Shown piece after piece: positions 16,137 to 24,291 of a stretch of 41,982 nucleotides of DNA. The stretch's first letter is position 1. Each line of letters starts with the position of its first letter. The translations under genes and the position numbers were made by a program. Origin of the DNA: Clostridium sp. (lineage in GTDB: Bacteria; Bacillota; Clostridia; Peptostreptococcales; Peptostreptococcaceae); contig JALFMW010000201.1 of assembly GCA_022782605.1 (NCBI GenBank), forward strand, positions 1 to 41,982, in the 5' to 3' direction. The notes under the pieces were generated by a model. It ran no database searches and had not been told where the DNA came from. It saw only the letters and a list, made by a program, of their open reading frames with translations.

Positions 16137-17015
16137 TTAATTTTTCCTAGGATGCTTGTCCTTAAGTTCTTTTCTCACATTATTATCCATTTGATTTAAA
16201 TATAATTGCAAGCTAGATAAATTAGAATTACCTAAAATTCTACCTACAACAGCCACATTTGCACCACCTTTTAATAAGTGAATTGCAAAAGAATGTCTAA
16301 GTATACTAGGATTTATATTTTTACTAATGTTAGCCATATTAGCATATTTTTTTATAACTTTCCAAAGTCCTTGACGTGTAAACCTTTGTCCTTGAGCATT
16401 TACAAATAAAGCTTGTTCTTCTTCCTTTGCTAAAGATGGTCTACCCTCTTTAATATATTTTTCTAAATAATTTTTAGTTATTTCACATAGGGGTATAACT
16501 CTTTGATTTTTACCTGTATTACAATATAAATAGTCAATTTGTAAGTCTACGTCTTGTAAGTTAAGTTCTACTAATTCTGAAACTCTAATTCCTGTTCCAT
16601 ATAATGTTTCAAAAATAGCCTTATCTCTCATCTTTTTAGGACTAGTTAAATCTGGAAACTTTAACAGAGCTTCAATCTCTTCTTCTGTTAATATCTCAAC
16701 ACTTTCTCTTTTTATCTTTGGTTTTTTTATATTATTAGCTGGATTTGTTTCGCTAATACGATTCAAAAACAAATAGTCGTGAAATGACTTTACAGAAGAT
16801 GTTACTCTTGAAACTGTAGCCACAGAATTATTTTGCTTTTCTAAGTTTACCAAAAAATTAATTATATCATACTCAGCTACTTCTTCAAGCTTAATATTCT
16901 CACACTTCAAATAATCTAGATACTTTTTAATATCTGTATAATATGAGCATATGGTATTTTCTGATAACTTTTTTTTGCATTTAATATATTCAATATATTG
17001 TTGTATAATTTCCAT
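16137..17015 (-). CDS. xerD: XerD-like tyrosine recombinase with two catalytic His replaced
   Basis: Overall this is XerD: an N-terminal SAM-like DNA-binding domain (1-85) and a C-terminal catalytic domain, 292 residues. The catalytic set R-K-H-R-H-Y is incomplete. Arg (YGTGIRVSEL, about 143), Lys (TGKNQRVIPL), the second Arg (ILRHSFAIHLL) and Tyr272 (LQLYLN) are kept, but the His of the HxLRH motif is Ser237 (NPSILRH) and the His of the LGH motif is Asn263 (LGNSNLSS). It may be slow, or specialised and dependent on a partner, or structural. True chromosome-dimer Xer proteins would then be encoded elsewhere. It sits between spoIIM and deoB, in a block also holding steA/steB-like genes, an association recalled from actinobacteria. 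Confidence 0.85.
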   Translation of the reverse strand: MEIIQQYIEYIKCKKKLSENTICSYYTDIKKYLDYLKCENIKLEEVAEYDIINFLVNLEKQNNSVATVSRVTSSVKSFHDYLFLNRISETNPANNIKKPKIKRESVEILTEEEIEALLKFPDLTSPKKMRDKAIFETLYGTGIRVSELVELNLQDVDLQIDYLYCNTGKNQRVIPLCEITKNYLEKYIKEGRPSLAKEEEQALFVNAQGQRFTRQGLWKVIKKYANMANISKNINPSILRHSFAIHLLKGGANVAVVGRILGNSNLSSLQLYLNQMDNNVRKELKDKHPRKN

Positions 17016-17027
17016 AAATAACTCCTT

Positions 17028-17639
17028 TTATCTTACTAGGAATTGTAAAATACCAATACTAATTGCATTTAATAGCATTTGTACTACTGTACAAATTATT
17101 ATTACAATAATACCATTTAATAAGTATCTTTTACCTAAAAATAAGATTCCTTCTTTTCTTCCTTTTTTGTATTCTTCATAAATATTTTTAATGTAGTAAA
17201 AGCTTATTGCTAAAAGCAATATTGCCCCTGGTATTATAATAAAATTTTTTATCACCATAATCAATATCATTTTTATACTTTTAAGCTTTATTAATAAAAT
17301 AAAACTATTAATAGTATAGCCTATAGATACTCCTTTTAATAAAAAACTTATTATTGCCAAAGGAAAAGTAAATACAAATAATGTAAATATTACTATACTT
17401 CCAAGAAAAAATATATTTTCTCTTAAATTAGAAAAAACTACAGCTCTTACGTTAATATTACTTCCCTGGCTATAGTAGTTATTTAAATCATTTATACTAT
17501 CCAATACTATATCTTGTCCATTAAAAAAAATCTTATTTAAATAAGTTCCAACTAAAACAAATATAATAAAAATTATGCTTAAGTACATTATTTCTTTACT
17601 TATTTTTAAACTATCTCTTTTTCTTATCGTTCTTCTCAA
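17028..17639 (-). CDS. spoIIM: Stage II sporulation protein M
   Basis: SpoIIM is a polytopic membrane protein that, with SpoIID and SpoIIP, drives engulfment of the forespore by remodelling septal peptidoglycan. Five hydrophobic segments are visible (about 18-36, 75-97, 100-116, 122-146 and 173-195), with the family pattern NVRAVVFSNLRENIFFLGSI and LLKGVSIGY. 203 residues. The start is TTG at 17639, chosen because AGAGGAGG lies 8 nt upstream and no ATG fits. That Shine-Dalgarno is buried in a 14-bp hairpin in any read-through transcript from nudF (see next entry). Confidence 0.9.
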   Translation of the reverse strand: MRRTIRKRDSLKISKEIMYLSIIFIIFVLVGTYLNKIFFNGQDIVLDSINDLNNYYSQGSNINVRAVVFSNLRENIFFLGSIVIFTLFVFTFPLAIISFLLKGVSIGYTINSFILLIKLKSIKMILIMVIKNFIIIPGAILLLAISFYYIKNIYEEYKKGRKEGILFLGKRYLLNGIIVIIICTVVQMLLNAISIGILQFLVR

Positions 17640-17643
17640 ATTT

Positions 17644-17694
17644 ATAACCTCCTCTTATCCTAACATATATTTATGTAAGTTAAGAGGAGGTTAT
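17644..17694 (-). promoter_or_regulatory. spoIIM leader hairpin sequestering the ribosome binding site
   Basis: In minus-strand RNA, ATAACCTCCTCTTA (17694-17681) pairs perfectly with TAAGAGGAGGTTAT (17657-17644), and ACATA/TATGT can pair inside the 23-nt loop. The 3' arm is the spoIIM Shine-Dalgarno; the 5' arm carries the anti-Shine-Dalgarno CCTCCTC. No T-run follows, so a terminator is unlikely. A sigma-E-like arrangement, ATA (17694-17692), 16 bp, CATAAATA (17675-17668), would start transcription inside the loop and drop the 5' arm. Confidence 0.6.
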
Positions 17695-17697
17695 GCT

Positions 17698-18228
17698 TTA
17701 TAATAATTCTTTAGTTAATAATAAACCTATAACAGTTTTAGAATCGCAAATCTCGTTACTCATAATCATATTGTAAGCTTCTTTAATATCTATTTCATAT
17801 ACTTCTAAAAATTCATCTTCTTCCAAATTACGCTCTCCTGGAATTAAATTTTTAGCTAAGTAAATAAAAACCATTTGATTTGAAAAACCTGGTGATGTGT
17901 AATATTTATGAATTAATTTTAAACTATCTGTACTATAGCCTGTTTCTTCTTTTAATTCCCTTATGGCACAATCCAATGGATTTTCACCAATTTCAATTTT
18001 ACCAGCAGGTAACTCATATAATTCTTTTTCCACTGCTTTTCTATATTGCTTAACTAAGACAATTTTATTGTCATCAGTTATTGCAACTATTGCAACAGCA
18101 CCTTTATGCTCTATTATTTCTCTTTTTTGATATCCTTTATTAGGCATTTCCACAGTATCAACCCTTAATTGTATGGTTTTACCTGTATAAATTAAATCAC
18201 TACTTACGGTTGTTTCCTTCCTTGTCAT
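17698..18228 (-). CDS. nudF: ADP-ribose pyrophosphatase, Nudix family
   Basis: NudF-type enzymes hydrolyse ADP-ribose to AMP and ribose 5-phosphate with magnesium. The Nudix box is complete: G-K-I-E-I-G-E then REL-KEET-GY (about residues 79-101), preceded by the family PAG and followed by YYTSPGFSNQ typical of ADP-ribose hydrolases. The ATG at 18228 stands 6 nt from GGAGG; a GTG one codon upstream is an alternative. It overlaps the DUF3866 gene by 29 bp, so translation is coupled. The gene order Nudix-xerD near steA/steB is also known to me from actinobacteria. Confidence 0.9.
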   Translation of the reverse strand: MTRKETTVSSDLIYTGKTIQLRVDTVEMPNKGYQKREIIEHKGAVAIVAITDDNKIVLVKQYRKAVEKELYELPAGKIEIGENPLDCAIRELKEETGYSTDSLKLIHKYYTSPGFSNQMVFIYLAKNLIPGERNLEEDEFLEVYEIDIKEAYNMIMSNEICDSKTVIGLLLTKELL

Positions 18229-19297
18229 CACAAACCTCCATTAAGTAATATGCAGCAGTACTTGCCGCCTCAAAAAATTCCTTATCTTGTTCATAATTTC
18301 TGCCCATACTTCTCACTTTAAGGTTGAAATAATCTAAGTCTTCTTTACAATTATTATTTTCTAAATAAATTATATTATGTTTATCAAATAATCTATTGTC
18401 CTTTATTTGTTTCTTTATGTAATCAAATTTTTCTTTTTCATATATTGTTATTGGAATATTTACATTCACATTAACTATTTCTTTAAAAATAGTTATAGCA
18501 TGATGAGATATTCCTTGATGTCTTTCTCTTAAATCTGCAAAACTAACTCTTGGAATAGCTATTGCATTTCCTCCAAGTTTCTTGATTGCATCTAAAATAG
18601 GTCCTTGTTCTATTCCTGTAAATCCATATTTTGTCCCTGTACCAGCTATCCCTGGTCCCATTGATACAAACACTGCATCAGCCTTTATTATTTCTTTTGC
18701 TGTAATTAATGCAGTATATATGTTAATACATTCGTAGTCTCCTCCAAATGCATTTCCAATAGTAATAGTACTATCTATTAATTTTTTTTCTTTTAGATTT
18801 TGTACATTTTTACTTAAGTATATAGGTAGAGCTGCTCCATCAGTCATTATATATACAAGTTTTTTATTTGGATTATGTCTTTTATATGATGCAACAAAAG
18901 GTGTTAACATACTGTGAAGTGTTCCTACTACAACAGGCATTTCGTCTAATGTTTCAAAATTATTTATTATATCATGATATTTACTTTCATGATCTTCCAC
19001 AGCATCTACTTTAACTTGATATGGTGTATATCTAAGTTTCATAATATGACCACCATCAGATAAATTAGATTCTTTGTTATTTAAATTAGCAATAACAAAG
19101 TGATATCCACCTGTTCCTAAACTTAGTTCAACAGCTGTTGTATTTAATATAACTTCATCACCTATATTTACTTTTCCTGTTAACTTAGGATAATTATAAG
19201 CTCTTTGTATTTGTCCATTAACACTGACTCTTATATCATCTAATACTTCACTGCTATCAGTTATTTCTTGGACTATTCCTACCTTTTTACTAATCAT
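18200..19297 (-). CDS. DUF3866 family protein
   Basis: The function is unknown. The protein is soluble with no membrane helix: an N-terminal beta-rich part (VGIVQEITDSSEVLDDIRV, GDEVILNTTAVELSLGTGG) and a larger Rossmann-like part with Gly-rich motifs (AFGGDYECINIY, VSMGPGIAGTGTKYGFTGIE) and RHQGISHHA. 365 residues, the usual family length. It is sandwiched between the MraY-like gene (4-bp gap) and nudF (overlap), so it is expressed with the envelope module. The GPGIAGTG and SHHA motifs look like a ligand or active site, but I cannot name a reaction. Confidence 0.85.
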   Translation of the reverse strand: MISKKVGIVQEITDSSEVLDDIRVSVNGQIQRAYNYPKLTGKVNIGDEVILNTTAVELSLGTGGYHFVIANLNNKESNLSDGGHIMKLRYTPYQVKVDAVEDHESKYHDIINNFETLDEMPVVVGTLHSMLTPFVASYKRHNPNKKLVYIMTDGAALPIYLSKNVQNLKEKKLIDSTITIGNAFGGDYECINIYTALITAKEIIKADAVFVSMGPGIAGTGTKYGFTGIEQGPILDAIKKLGGNAIAIPRVSFADLRERHQGISHHAITIFKEIVNVNVNIPITIYEKEKFDYIKKQIKDNRLFDKHNIIYLENNNCKEDLDYFNLKVRSMGRNYEQDKEFFEAASTAAYYLMEVCDDKEGNNRK

Positions 19298-19301
19298 AAG
19301 A

Positions 19302-20126
19302 TTACCTTCCTAATCTATCAATAAAGTTTAATACTTTATTTTTTTCTATAATTTTTGTTAAAGAGAATTTTTCTGTCAATAAATGAATTAATACTAAAAA
19401 TACCAACCATACTATTCTTACTTTTAATGTATATCCAAGAACCATAAGTATTCCTATTGATATACCAAGTACGTTAGAGCCAGTATCTCCCATCATAGCT
19501 TTTGCTTTTAAATCAAAGTTAAAATAAGCAAGTACATTTGGCAATATTAATAAAGGTAATATTTGTATGTAACCGCTCAAAGTAAAGAAAATTGTAATCA
19601 TTATTACTAAATAAACTTTGATTGCTCTACCTGGTCTTAAATCAAATAGATTCATAAGATTTGTAGATAATGCTATTACTAATGTATTTACTACAATATC
19701 AATTATATCTTTTGATATTGATACGGATATTATTAAACCTACAAATCCACCAAATAAGGCCTTAAATCCTCCTGTTGTAAGTGTTCCTTTAAATAAACTT
19801 TTAAAATGTCCTTTTAGACCACTAACATCTCTATTTCCGATAGTATCATCTATTATACCTGCAAAAAACATAGCCATCATACCAAATATGAATATAAATA
19901 AGCATGAAAGACTAATAAAATCCACCGTAAAGAAAGCTAAAATAATCCCATTTATTATTATCATCGGCAGGAAAACTATACCCATACTTACAGGTATCAT
20001 TTCACCTTTATAATTTGGTCTTATACAATTACTTTCAACTAGCAAGTTTTTGAATAAAGGTATCATTAGGTATGTTCCAACTAAACCTAATATAAATATT
20101 ATGCTCTTGAAAATATATGAATACAA
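19302..20126 (-). CDS. MraY/WecA-like polyprenyl-phosphate sugar-phosphate transferase
   Basis: It is polytopic (about eight to nine hydrophobic segments) and belongs to the MraY/WecA/TagO superfamily, which moves a sugar phosphate from a UDP-sugar to undecaprenyl phosphate. It keeps the Asp pair (AGIIDD) and MGDTGSN, but the usual N-x-x-N-x-x-DGxDG motif is NLMNLFDLRPGRA, marking a distinct clade with unknown substrate. At 274 residues it is shorter than MraY (about 320). It starts with TTG 7 nt after GGAGG, and that GGAGG lies at the end of the GT2 gene upstream. Pairing with GT2, SteA- and SteB-like genes suggests a glycolipid or wall precursor used near the septum; that is inference. Confidence 0.82.
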   Translation of the reverse strand: MYSYIFKSIIFILGLVGTYLMIPLFKNLLVESNCIRPNYKGEMIPVSMGIVFLPMIIINGIILAFFTVDFISLSCLFIFIFGMMAMFFAGIIDDTIGNRDVSGLKGHFKSLFKGTLTTGGFKALFGGFVGLIISVSISKDIIDIVVNTLVIALSTNLMNLFDLRPGRAIKVYLVIMITIFFTLSGYIQILPLLILPNVLAYFNFDLKAKAMMGDTGSNVLGISIGILMVLGYTLKVRIVWLVFLVLIHLLTEKFSLTKIIEKNKVLNFIDRLGR

Positions 20127-20130
20127 TTCA

Positions 20131-20823
20131 TTACCTCCATTCTTTTTTCTTTTGTCTAAGTACTTTTTTAATATGATAATATTGTTTACCTCTATGGATA
20201 AATCCTTTTAAATCTCTACCTGTTTCACTATGAGTCATATTAACTAGTACTTCTTTTATTCTATATCCATGTTTTAAGATATCTATTGTCATTCCAACTT
20301 CCACCCCATATCCAAATGGAATTTCATTGAATTTTTCTAAAACTTCTTTTTTAAATATTCTTTGACCTGATAACGTGGCATCTAACTTGACTCCTGTCAT
20401 TTCATAAACAGATTCTTTAGCTAAACCTTTTACAAATCCAAGTCCTCCCTTTTTCTTAGCTGGAGGGAATTTTGCTATTATTACATCGGCCTCATCATTT
20501 AATATTGGTGTTATAAGTTTAGATACTTCACTAGATGAGCTACCTAAATCAGCATCTAAAAAGCCTATAATATCTGCTTTTTCCATAGCAATTTTTAAGC
20601 CATTATTTAATGCATAACCCTTACCTCTATTTTTATCTTGAGTTATAACAGTTATTTTATCACTTTTAACTTCTTTAGCTATCTTTGAAGTATTATCACT
20701 AGATCCATCATCAACTACTATTATTTCACTTATCTCTTTTATATCCTTTATATTTTCTAGTGTATCTTTAATTTTATTTTCTTCGTTGTATGCTGGTATT
20801 ATTATACTTAAATAAGGATTCAT
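20131..20823 (-). CDS. Family 2 glycosyltransferase
   Basis: This is a GT-A fold nucleotide-sugar transferase. It has LSIIIPAYNEENKI at the N-terminus, IIVVDDGSSDNTS, NRGKGYALNNG, and the metal-binding DAD of GFLDADLGSS. The C-terminal part (GRDLKGFIHRGKQYYHIKKVLRQK) is basic and lacks membrane helices, so it resembles dolichol-phosphate-mannose-synthase-like enzymes acting on membrane lipids. 230 residues. It precedes the MraY-like gene by 4 bp, suggesting that the two act on the same lipid-linked product. Donor and acceptor cannot be read from the sequence. Confidence 0.88.
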   Translation of the reverse strand: MNPYLSIIIPAYNEENKIKDTLENIKDIKEISEIIVVDDGSSDNTSKIAKEVKSDKITVITQDKNRGKGYALNNGLKIAMEKADIIGFLDADLGSSSSEVSKLITPILNDEADVIIAKFPPAKKKGGLGFVKGLAKESVYEMTGVKLDATLSGQRIFKKEVLEKFNEIPFGYGVEVGMTIDILKHGYRIKEVLVNMTHSETGRDLKGFIHRGKQYYHIKKVLRQKKKEWR

Positions 20824-20843
20824 ATTTTACTCTCCTTTAATTA

Positions 20844-21725
20844 TTAATTATTGTCATAAGCAATTAATTCTTTTGCATTCTTAGAAGTTCCATAATTCCC
20901 AACTATATTTTGGTTTTTTAATAAATTTACTAATGAAACTTTTCCTATGCCTTCATTTATATTATCTATTGTAGACACATTGTTTTTTGAGTATAGTTCT
21001 AAAATTGTGTTTTCACTATCACTTTGAGAAACAGCTACTAAATATTTATTTCCTTCTTTTAATTTATCTATAATAATTTTTTCTTTTTCGTTAAACTTAG
21101 CTTTTATATCATCTCCACTTGACTCTCCCAGTAATACTACTGAATCATAAGCTTGATAATTTTCTTTATTTATTTCATTTATTTTTACTACACCTAAATC
21201 TTCAAGGGCATATATTTGTTCATATCCTTTTGCACTTGCTAAAGAATCTACTATGTAATTTATCACATCTTGTGAAGACTTAAATGTTTTATTTAAATCT
21301 TTTGATAATCTAGCCAGCTTATCCTCATCACTTATATTGTCTTTTATAACTATATTAAAAGATACAGTTCCATTTGCATTTGTTATTAATTCTTCAAGTT
21401 CCTCACTATAATCATAATTTTCACTAGTTAATATTATACCTGTATTTTTATCTGTTAATGCATCAACTGTTAATCCATTAACATTTTTATCAACATATGA
21501 TTTTAAAGTATTTACATCTCCATTCAGATTATCTATTTCTGATTGTAGATTTTTATTCTTGTTTTTTAAGTCATCAAATTCTGTATTAAAACTTTCAAGT
21601 ACCTCACTTTGTTGTTTGCTTAAAGCTTGATCATAATTTAAGTTGAAACCAACTAATATACCTACACCTAAAGCTATAAATATAGCACCAATTGTGACTA
21701 TGTAGTACTTCATATTTATATTCAT
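20844..21725 (-). CDS. MctB-family protein, SteB-like
   Basis: It has one N-terminal membrane helix (about 6-28, YYIVTIGAIFIALGVGILVG), a coiled coil (about 34-80), and an extracytoplasmic domain to residue 293. This is the architecture of the family named 'copper transporter MctB'; the Corynebacterium glutamicum member next to SteA is SteB, a cell-division factor. There are no Cys or Met clusters for copper, so transport is doubtful. It lies 22 bp after the SteA-like gene in the same order as in actinobacteria. The likely role is an envelope or septum partner of the SteA-like protein, by family and context. Confidence 0.82.
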   Translation of the reverse strand: MNINMKYYIVTIGAIFIALGVGILVGFNLNYDQALSKQQSEVLESFNTEFDDLKNKNKNLQSEIDNLNGDVNTLKSYVDKNVNGLTVDALTDKNTGIILTSENYDYSEELEELITNANGTVSFNIVIKDNISDEDKLARLSKDLNKTFKSSQDVINYIVDSLASAKGYEQIYALEDLGVVKINEINKENYQAYDSVVLLGESSGDDIKAKFNEKEKIIIDKLKEGNKYLVAVSQSDSENTILELYSKNNVSTIDNINEGIGKVSLVNLLKNQNIVGNYGTSKNAKELIAYDNN

Positions 21726-21747
21726 GTTAATCCTCCTAATTTATATG

Positions 21748-22869
21748 TTACATATTTAATAGTAATTTTAATTTCAATTGCATTATTCTTATAAATTGTT
21801 GTGTTGTTGGTGATAAATAAGCAAGTATTAATACTGGGAATAGTGCTGCGATTATCATAGCCCAAATATATTTTATTTTTAACTTACTTTTATATAATAA
21901 GTTAACACCTTTTGCATCTATTAATTTAGATCCTATTTTTAATCTCACAAGGAATGTACTAGCCATACCTTTTCTTCCTTTTTCTAAGAAGTCTATCATA
22001 TTAGAATGAGTTCCCACTGCCACAATTAATTCAGCTCCATACTCATAAGCAGTAAGCATAGCTATATCTTCACTAGTTCCTGGCGCTGGAAATACTATAG
22101 CATCAAGTCCTAAGTCTTGAACTCTTTTTAAACCTGGCGCTCTTCCATCCACATAGGCATGTACTACTATTTCACCAGCCTTTTTTAGTGTTTCATCACT
22201 AACACTATCCATATCTCCTACTATAACATCCGGTACATATCCAAATTCTACTAGTGCATCAGCTCCTCCATCAACACCAACTAATACCGGCTTTACTTCT
22301 TCTATGTAGGAAATTATTGTACTTAAATCTTCTTTATAATCTTGACCTCTAACTACTACTAGAACATGTCTATCCTTATATTTAGTTTTAACCTTAGGTA
22401 TTTCAACTTCTCCTAAGATAAAGCCTTTTTCTTTTTTCGCATATTCAATAGTATTGTCTATAAATCTATCCAATTCTACAGACATATTGTCATAAGCTTC
22501 TTGTATTTTTATAGATACTCTTTGCTTATCAAGTACACTACCTTCTCCTAAAAGTTGTCCATCTCTATATATTTGTCCATTGTTTACTTCTATTATCTGA
22601 CCTTCTTTTAGTTCATCAAATAATTCTTGCCCAACATTATCTATAATTAAAATATTTTTATCTGTTAATATTCCTGGCCCTTTATTTGGATATTTCCCAC
22701 TTATAGACTGTGCTGCATTTATTACTAATTTTACTTTACCTTCTACAAGAGAATTGGCAGCTACTTCATCTATATCCATGTGATTTATAACTGCAATTTC
22801 TCCCCCTGTAAGTCTTTTTGCAAGCCTTTTAGTTTTTCTATCTACTTTAATAGGGGCTTCCACTCTCAT
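21748..22869 (-). CDS. steA: SteA-like protein (thiamin-pyrophosphokinase-like fold, C-terminal membrane helix)
   Basis: The N-terminal part (KRLTGGEIAVINHMDIDEVAANSL, LLGEGSVLDKQ) is characteristic of SteA, a cytokinetic-ring protein studied in Corynebacterium glutamicum. The middle (about 170-310) resembles thiamin pyrophosphokinase (GVDGGADAL, VIVGDMDSVSD, FPAPGTSEDIAML). A membrane helix at about 333-353 anchors the C-terminus, so the soluble domain faces the cytoplasm. It heads the module steA, steB, GT2, MraY-like, DUF3866, nudix behind an extended -10 promoter. Any enzymatic activity is unproven. 373 residues; ATG with GGAGG. Confidence 0.87.
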   Translation of the reverse strand: MRVEAPIKVDRKTKRLAKRLTGGEIAVINHMDIDEVAANSLVEGKVKLVINAAQSISGKYPNKGPGILTDKNILIIDNVGQELFDELKEGQIIEVNNGQIYRDGQLLGEGSVLDKQRVSIKIQEAYDNMSVELDRFIDNTIEYAKKEKGFILGEVEIPKVKTKYKDRHVLVVVRGQDYKEDLSTIISYIEEVKPVLVGVDGGADALVEFGYVPDVIVGDMDSVSDETLKKAGEIVVHAYVDGRAPGLKRVQDLGLDAIVFPAPGTSEDIAMLTAYEYGAELIVAVGTHSNMIDFLEKGRKGMASTFLVRLKIGSKLIDAKGVNLLYKSKLKIKYIWAMIIAALFPVLILAYLSPTTQQFIRIMQLKLKLLLNM

Positions 22870-22906
22870 ATTTAAAACCTCCGATATTTTATTAAAATCT
22901 TATAAC

Positions 22907-22915
22907 ATTATAACA
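22907..22915 (-). promoter_or_regulatory. Extended -10 promoter of the steA module
   Basis: TGTTATAAT on the minus strand contains TATAAT with the TGn extension; a second TGTTATAAG follows directly. A good -35 is not visible. It lies about 40 nt before the steA start. Confidence 0.5.
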
Positions 22916-22979
22916 TTATTTAAGAACAAAGGAAATATTTTATAGTTTTATAAATTATTATATATTTTTGATACAATCA

Positions 22980-24203
22980 TTAAATTTCTTTTATTTTTTT
23001 TATTAATACATCCTTTTTATTTAGTGTGTAATCTTCTATTACTATTTCCAAGAGATAGTTAAGAACTTCTCCCACTTCCTTATTTTTATATCCTAAAGAC
23101 ATAATATCTCTTCCATTAACTTTTAAGTTTTTAATAATATAACATTCATTATTTTCTTCAATTTCACTTAATATATCTATAATTTCATCTACTTTTTTTT
23201 CTTTATCATAAATAATTCTACTTATATCGAGATATTCTTCTAATAAATTTCTATCTACTCCACTCAATATTTTTTTAATCTCAACTTTATTAAGATGATC
23301 GATTTCAATATTCTTTAAAAGTGTTAAAATTATATTATGATTTTTTATTATTTTTTTCGAATATATTAATTCATTACAAAAACTTTTACAATTTATATTA
23401 TTTTTTTCTACTATATAATCTAAAAGAGCCAATCTTTTTTCTAAATTTTTATTAATTTTCTTTAAAATAACTATCTCATTATAAAATTGTTTAAGTTTAC
23501 CTATATCATCTTCATTACTTATATTTAAATATTTCAGTAACTTTGTCTCAAAAAGATATTTTATATTTTCAGGCTTATCACTAAGAATTATTTTTGTAAA
23601 CTCATCAGTTATTCTTTCTAAACTAATATTGTTTATTATGAATGACTTATCATAAATTGCTTTAAGTGTTTCTTTTTCAATAGTAAAATTAAGCTTACTA
23701 GAAAATCTAATTGCTCTAATCATTCTAAGTCCATCTTCATTAAATCTATCATATGGATTTCCTACAGTTTTTATTATTTTATTATTTAAATCTTCTTTTC
23801 CTCCAAATAAATCTATTAACCCTTTTTTTTCATTATAAGCCATAGCATTTATAGTAAAATCTCTTCTTTTTAAGTCTTCTTCTAATCTATCAGTAAAATC
23901 AACTTTATCAGGTCTTCTATGGTCTTTATATTCTCCCTCTATTCTATATGTAGTTATTTCAAAAATTTCATCTTCTATTACTACACTAACTGTGCCATGC
24001 TCTATACCTGTTTCTATACATTTAAAGTCTTTGAATATTTCTTGAATAGTATTTGGAGAGGCACTTGTAGTTATATCATAATCATTGGGCTCAAAACCTA
24101 AAATTGCATCTCTAACACATCCACCAACTATATATGCTTCATAATTATTCTCATAGATTTTATTTATTATATATCTTACTTTTGGAGGTAAATTTATTTT
24201 CAT
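22980..24203 (-). CDS. cca: CCA-adding tRNA nucleotidyltransferase
   Basis: Class II polymerase-beta-type enzyme that adds or repairs the 3' CCA end of tRNA. The head domain shows YIVGGCVRDAIL (25-35), the catalytic Asp pair of NDYDITT (Asp41, Asp43), EITTYRIEGEYKDHRRP and RRDFTINAMAYN; the RNA-binding domain has EDGLRMIRAIRFSSKL. The C-terminal half is divergent, rich in Ile, Lys and Asn. 407 residues; the window cannot tell whether it adds CC, A or all of CCA. ATG with AAAGGAG. It lies downstream of spo0A, separated by the spo0A terminator. Confidence 0.93.
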   Translation of the reverse strand: MKINLPPKVRYIINKIYENNYEAYIVGGCVRDAILGFEPNDYDITTSASPNTIQEIFKDFKCIETGIEHGTVSVVIEDEIFEITTYRIEGEYKDHRRPDKVDFTDRLEEDLKRRDFTINAMAYNEKKGLIDLFGGKEDLNNKIIKTVGNPYDRFNEDGLRMIRAIRFSSKLNFTIEKETLKAIYDKSFIINNISLERITDEFTKIILSDKPENIKYLFETKLLKYLNISNEDDIGKLKQFYNEIVILKKINKNLEKRLALLDYIVEKNNINCKSFCNELIYSKKIIKNHNIILTLLKNIEIDHLNKVEIKKILSGVDRNLLEEYLDISRIIYDKEKKVDEIIDILSEIEENNECYIIKNLKVNGRDIMSLGYKNKEVGEVLNYLLEIVIEDYTLNKKDVLIKKIKEI

Positions 24204-24240
24204 TTTCTGATTCTCCTTTTATACGATGATATTTTTCTTA

Positions 24241-24273
24241 AAAAATAAAGCCTCCTAAATAAATAGAAGGCTT
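24241..24273 (-). terminator. spo0A terminator
   Basis: AAGCCTTC and GGAGGCTT pair over 8 bp (one T-G) around a 10-nt loop, followed on the minus strand by TATTTTT. It lies 19-50 bp past the spo0A stop. Confidence 0.8.
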
Positions 24274-24291
24274 ACTTTAATCAATTTAAAA

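Noticed and set aside
19618..20013. 131-codon plus-strand frame
   Set aside because: It lies opposite the MraY-like gene, has no Shine-Dalgarno or family motif, and its composition mirrors the antisense of membrane-helix codons.
20844..21725. Copper transporter
   Set aside because: The MctB family name suggests it, but there are no Cys/Met metal clusters and only one membrane helix; the SteB-like reading fits the neighbour better.
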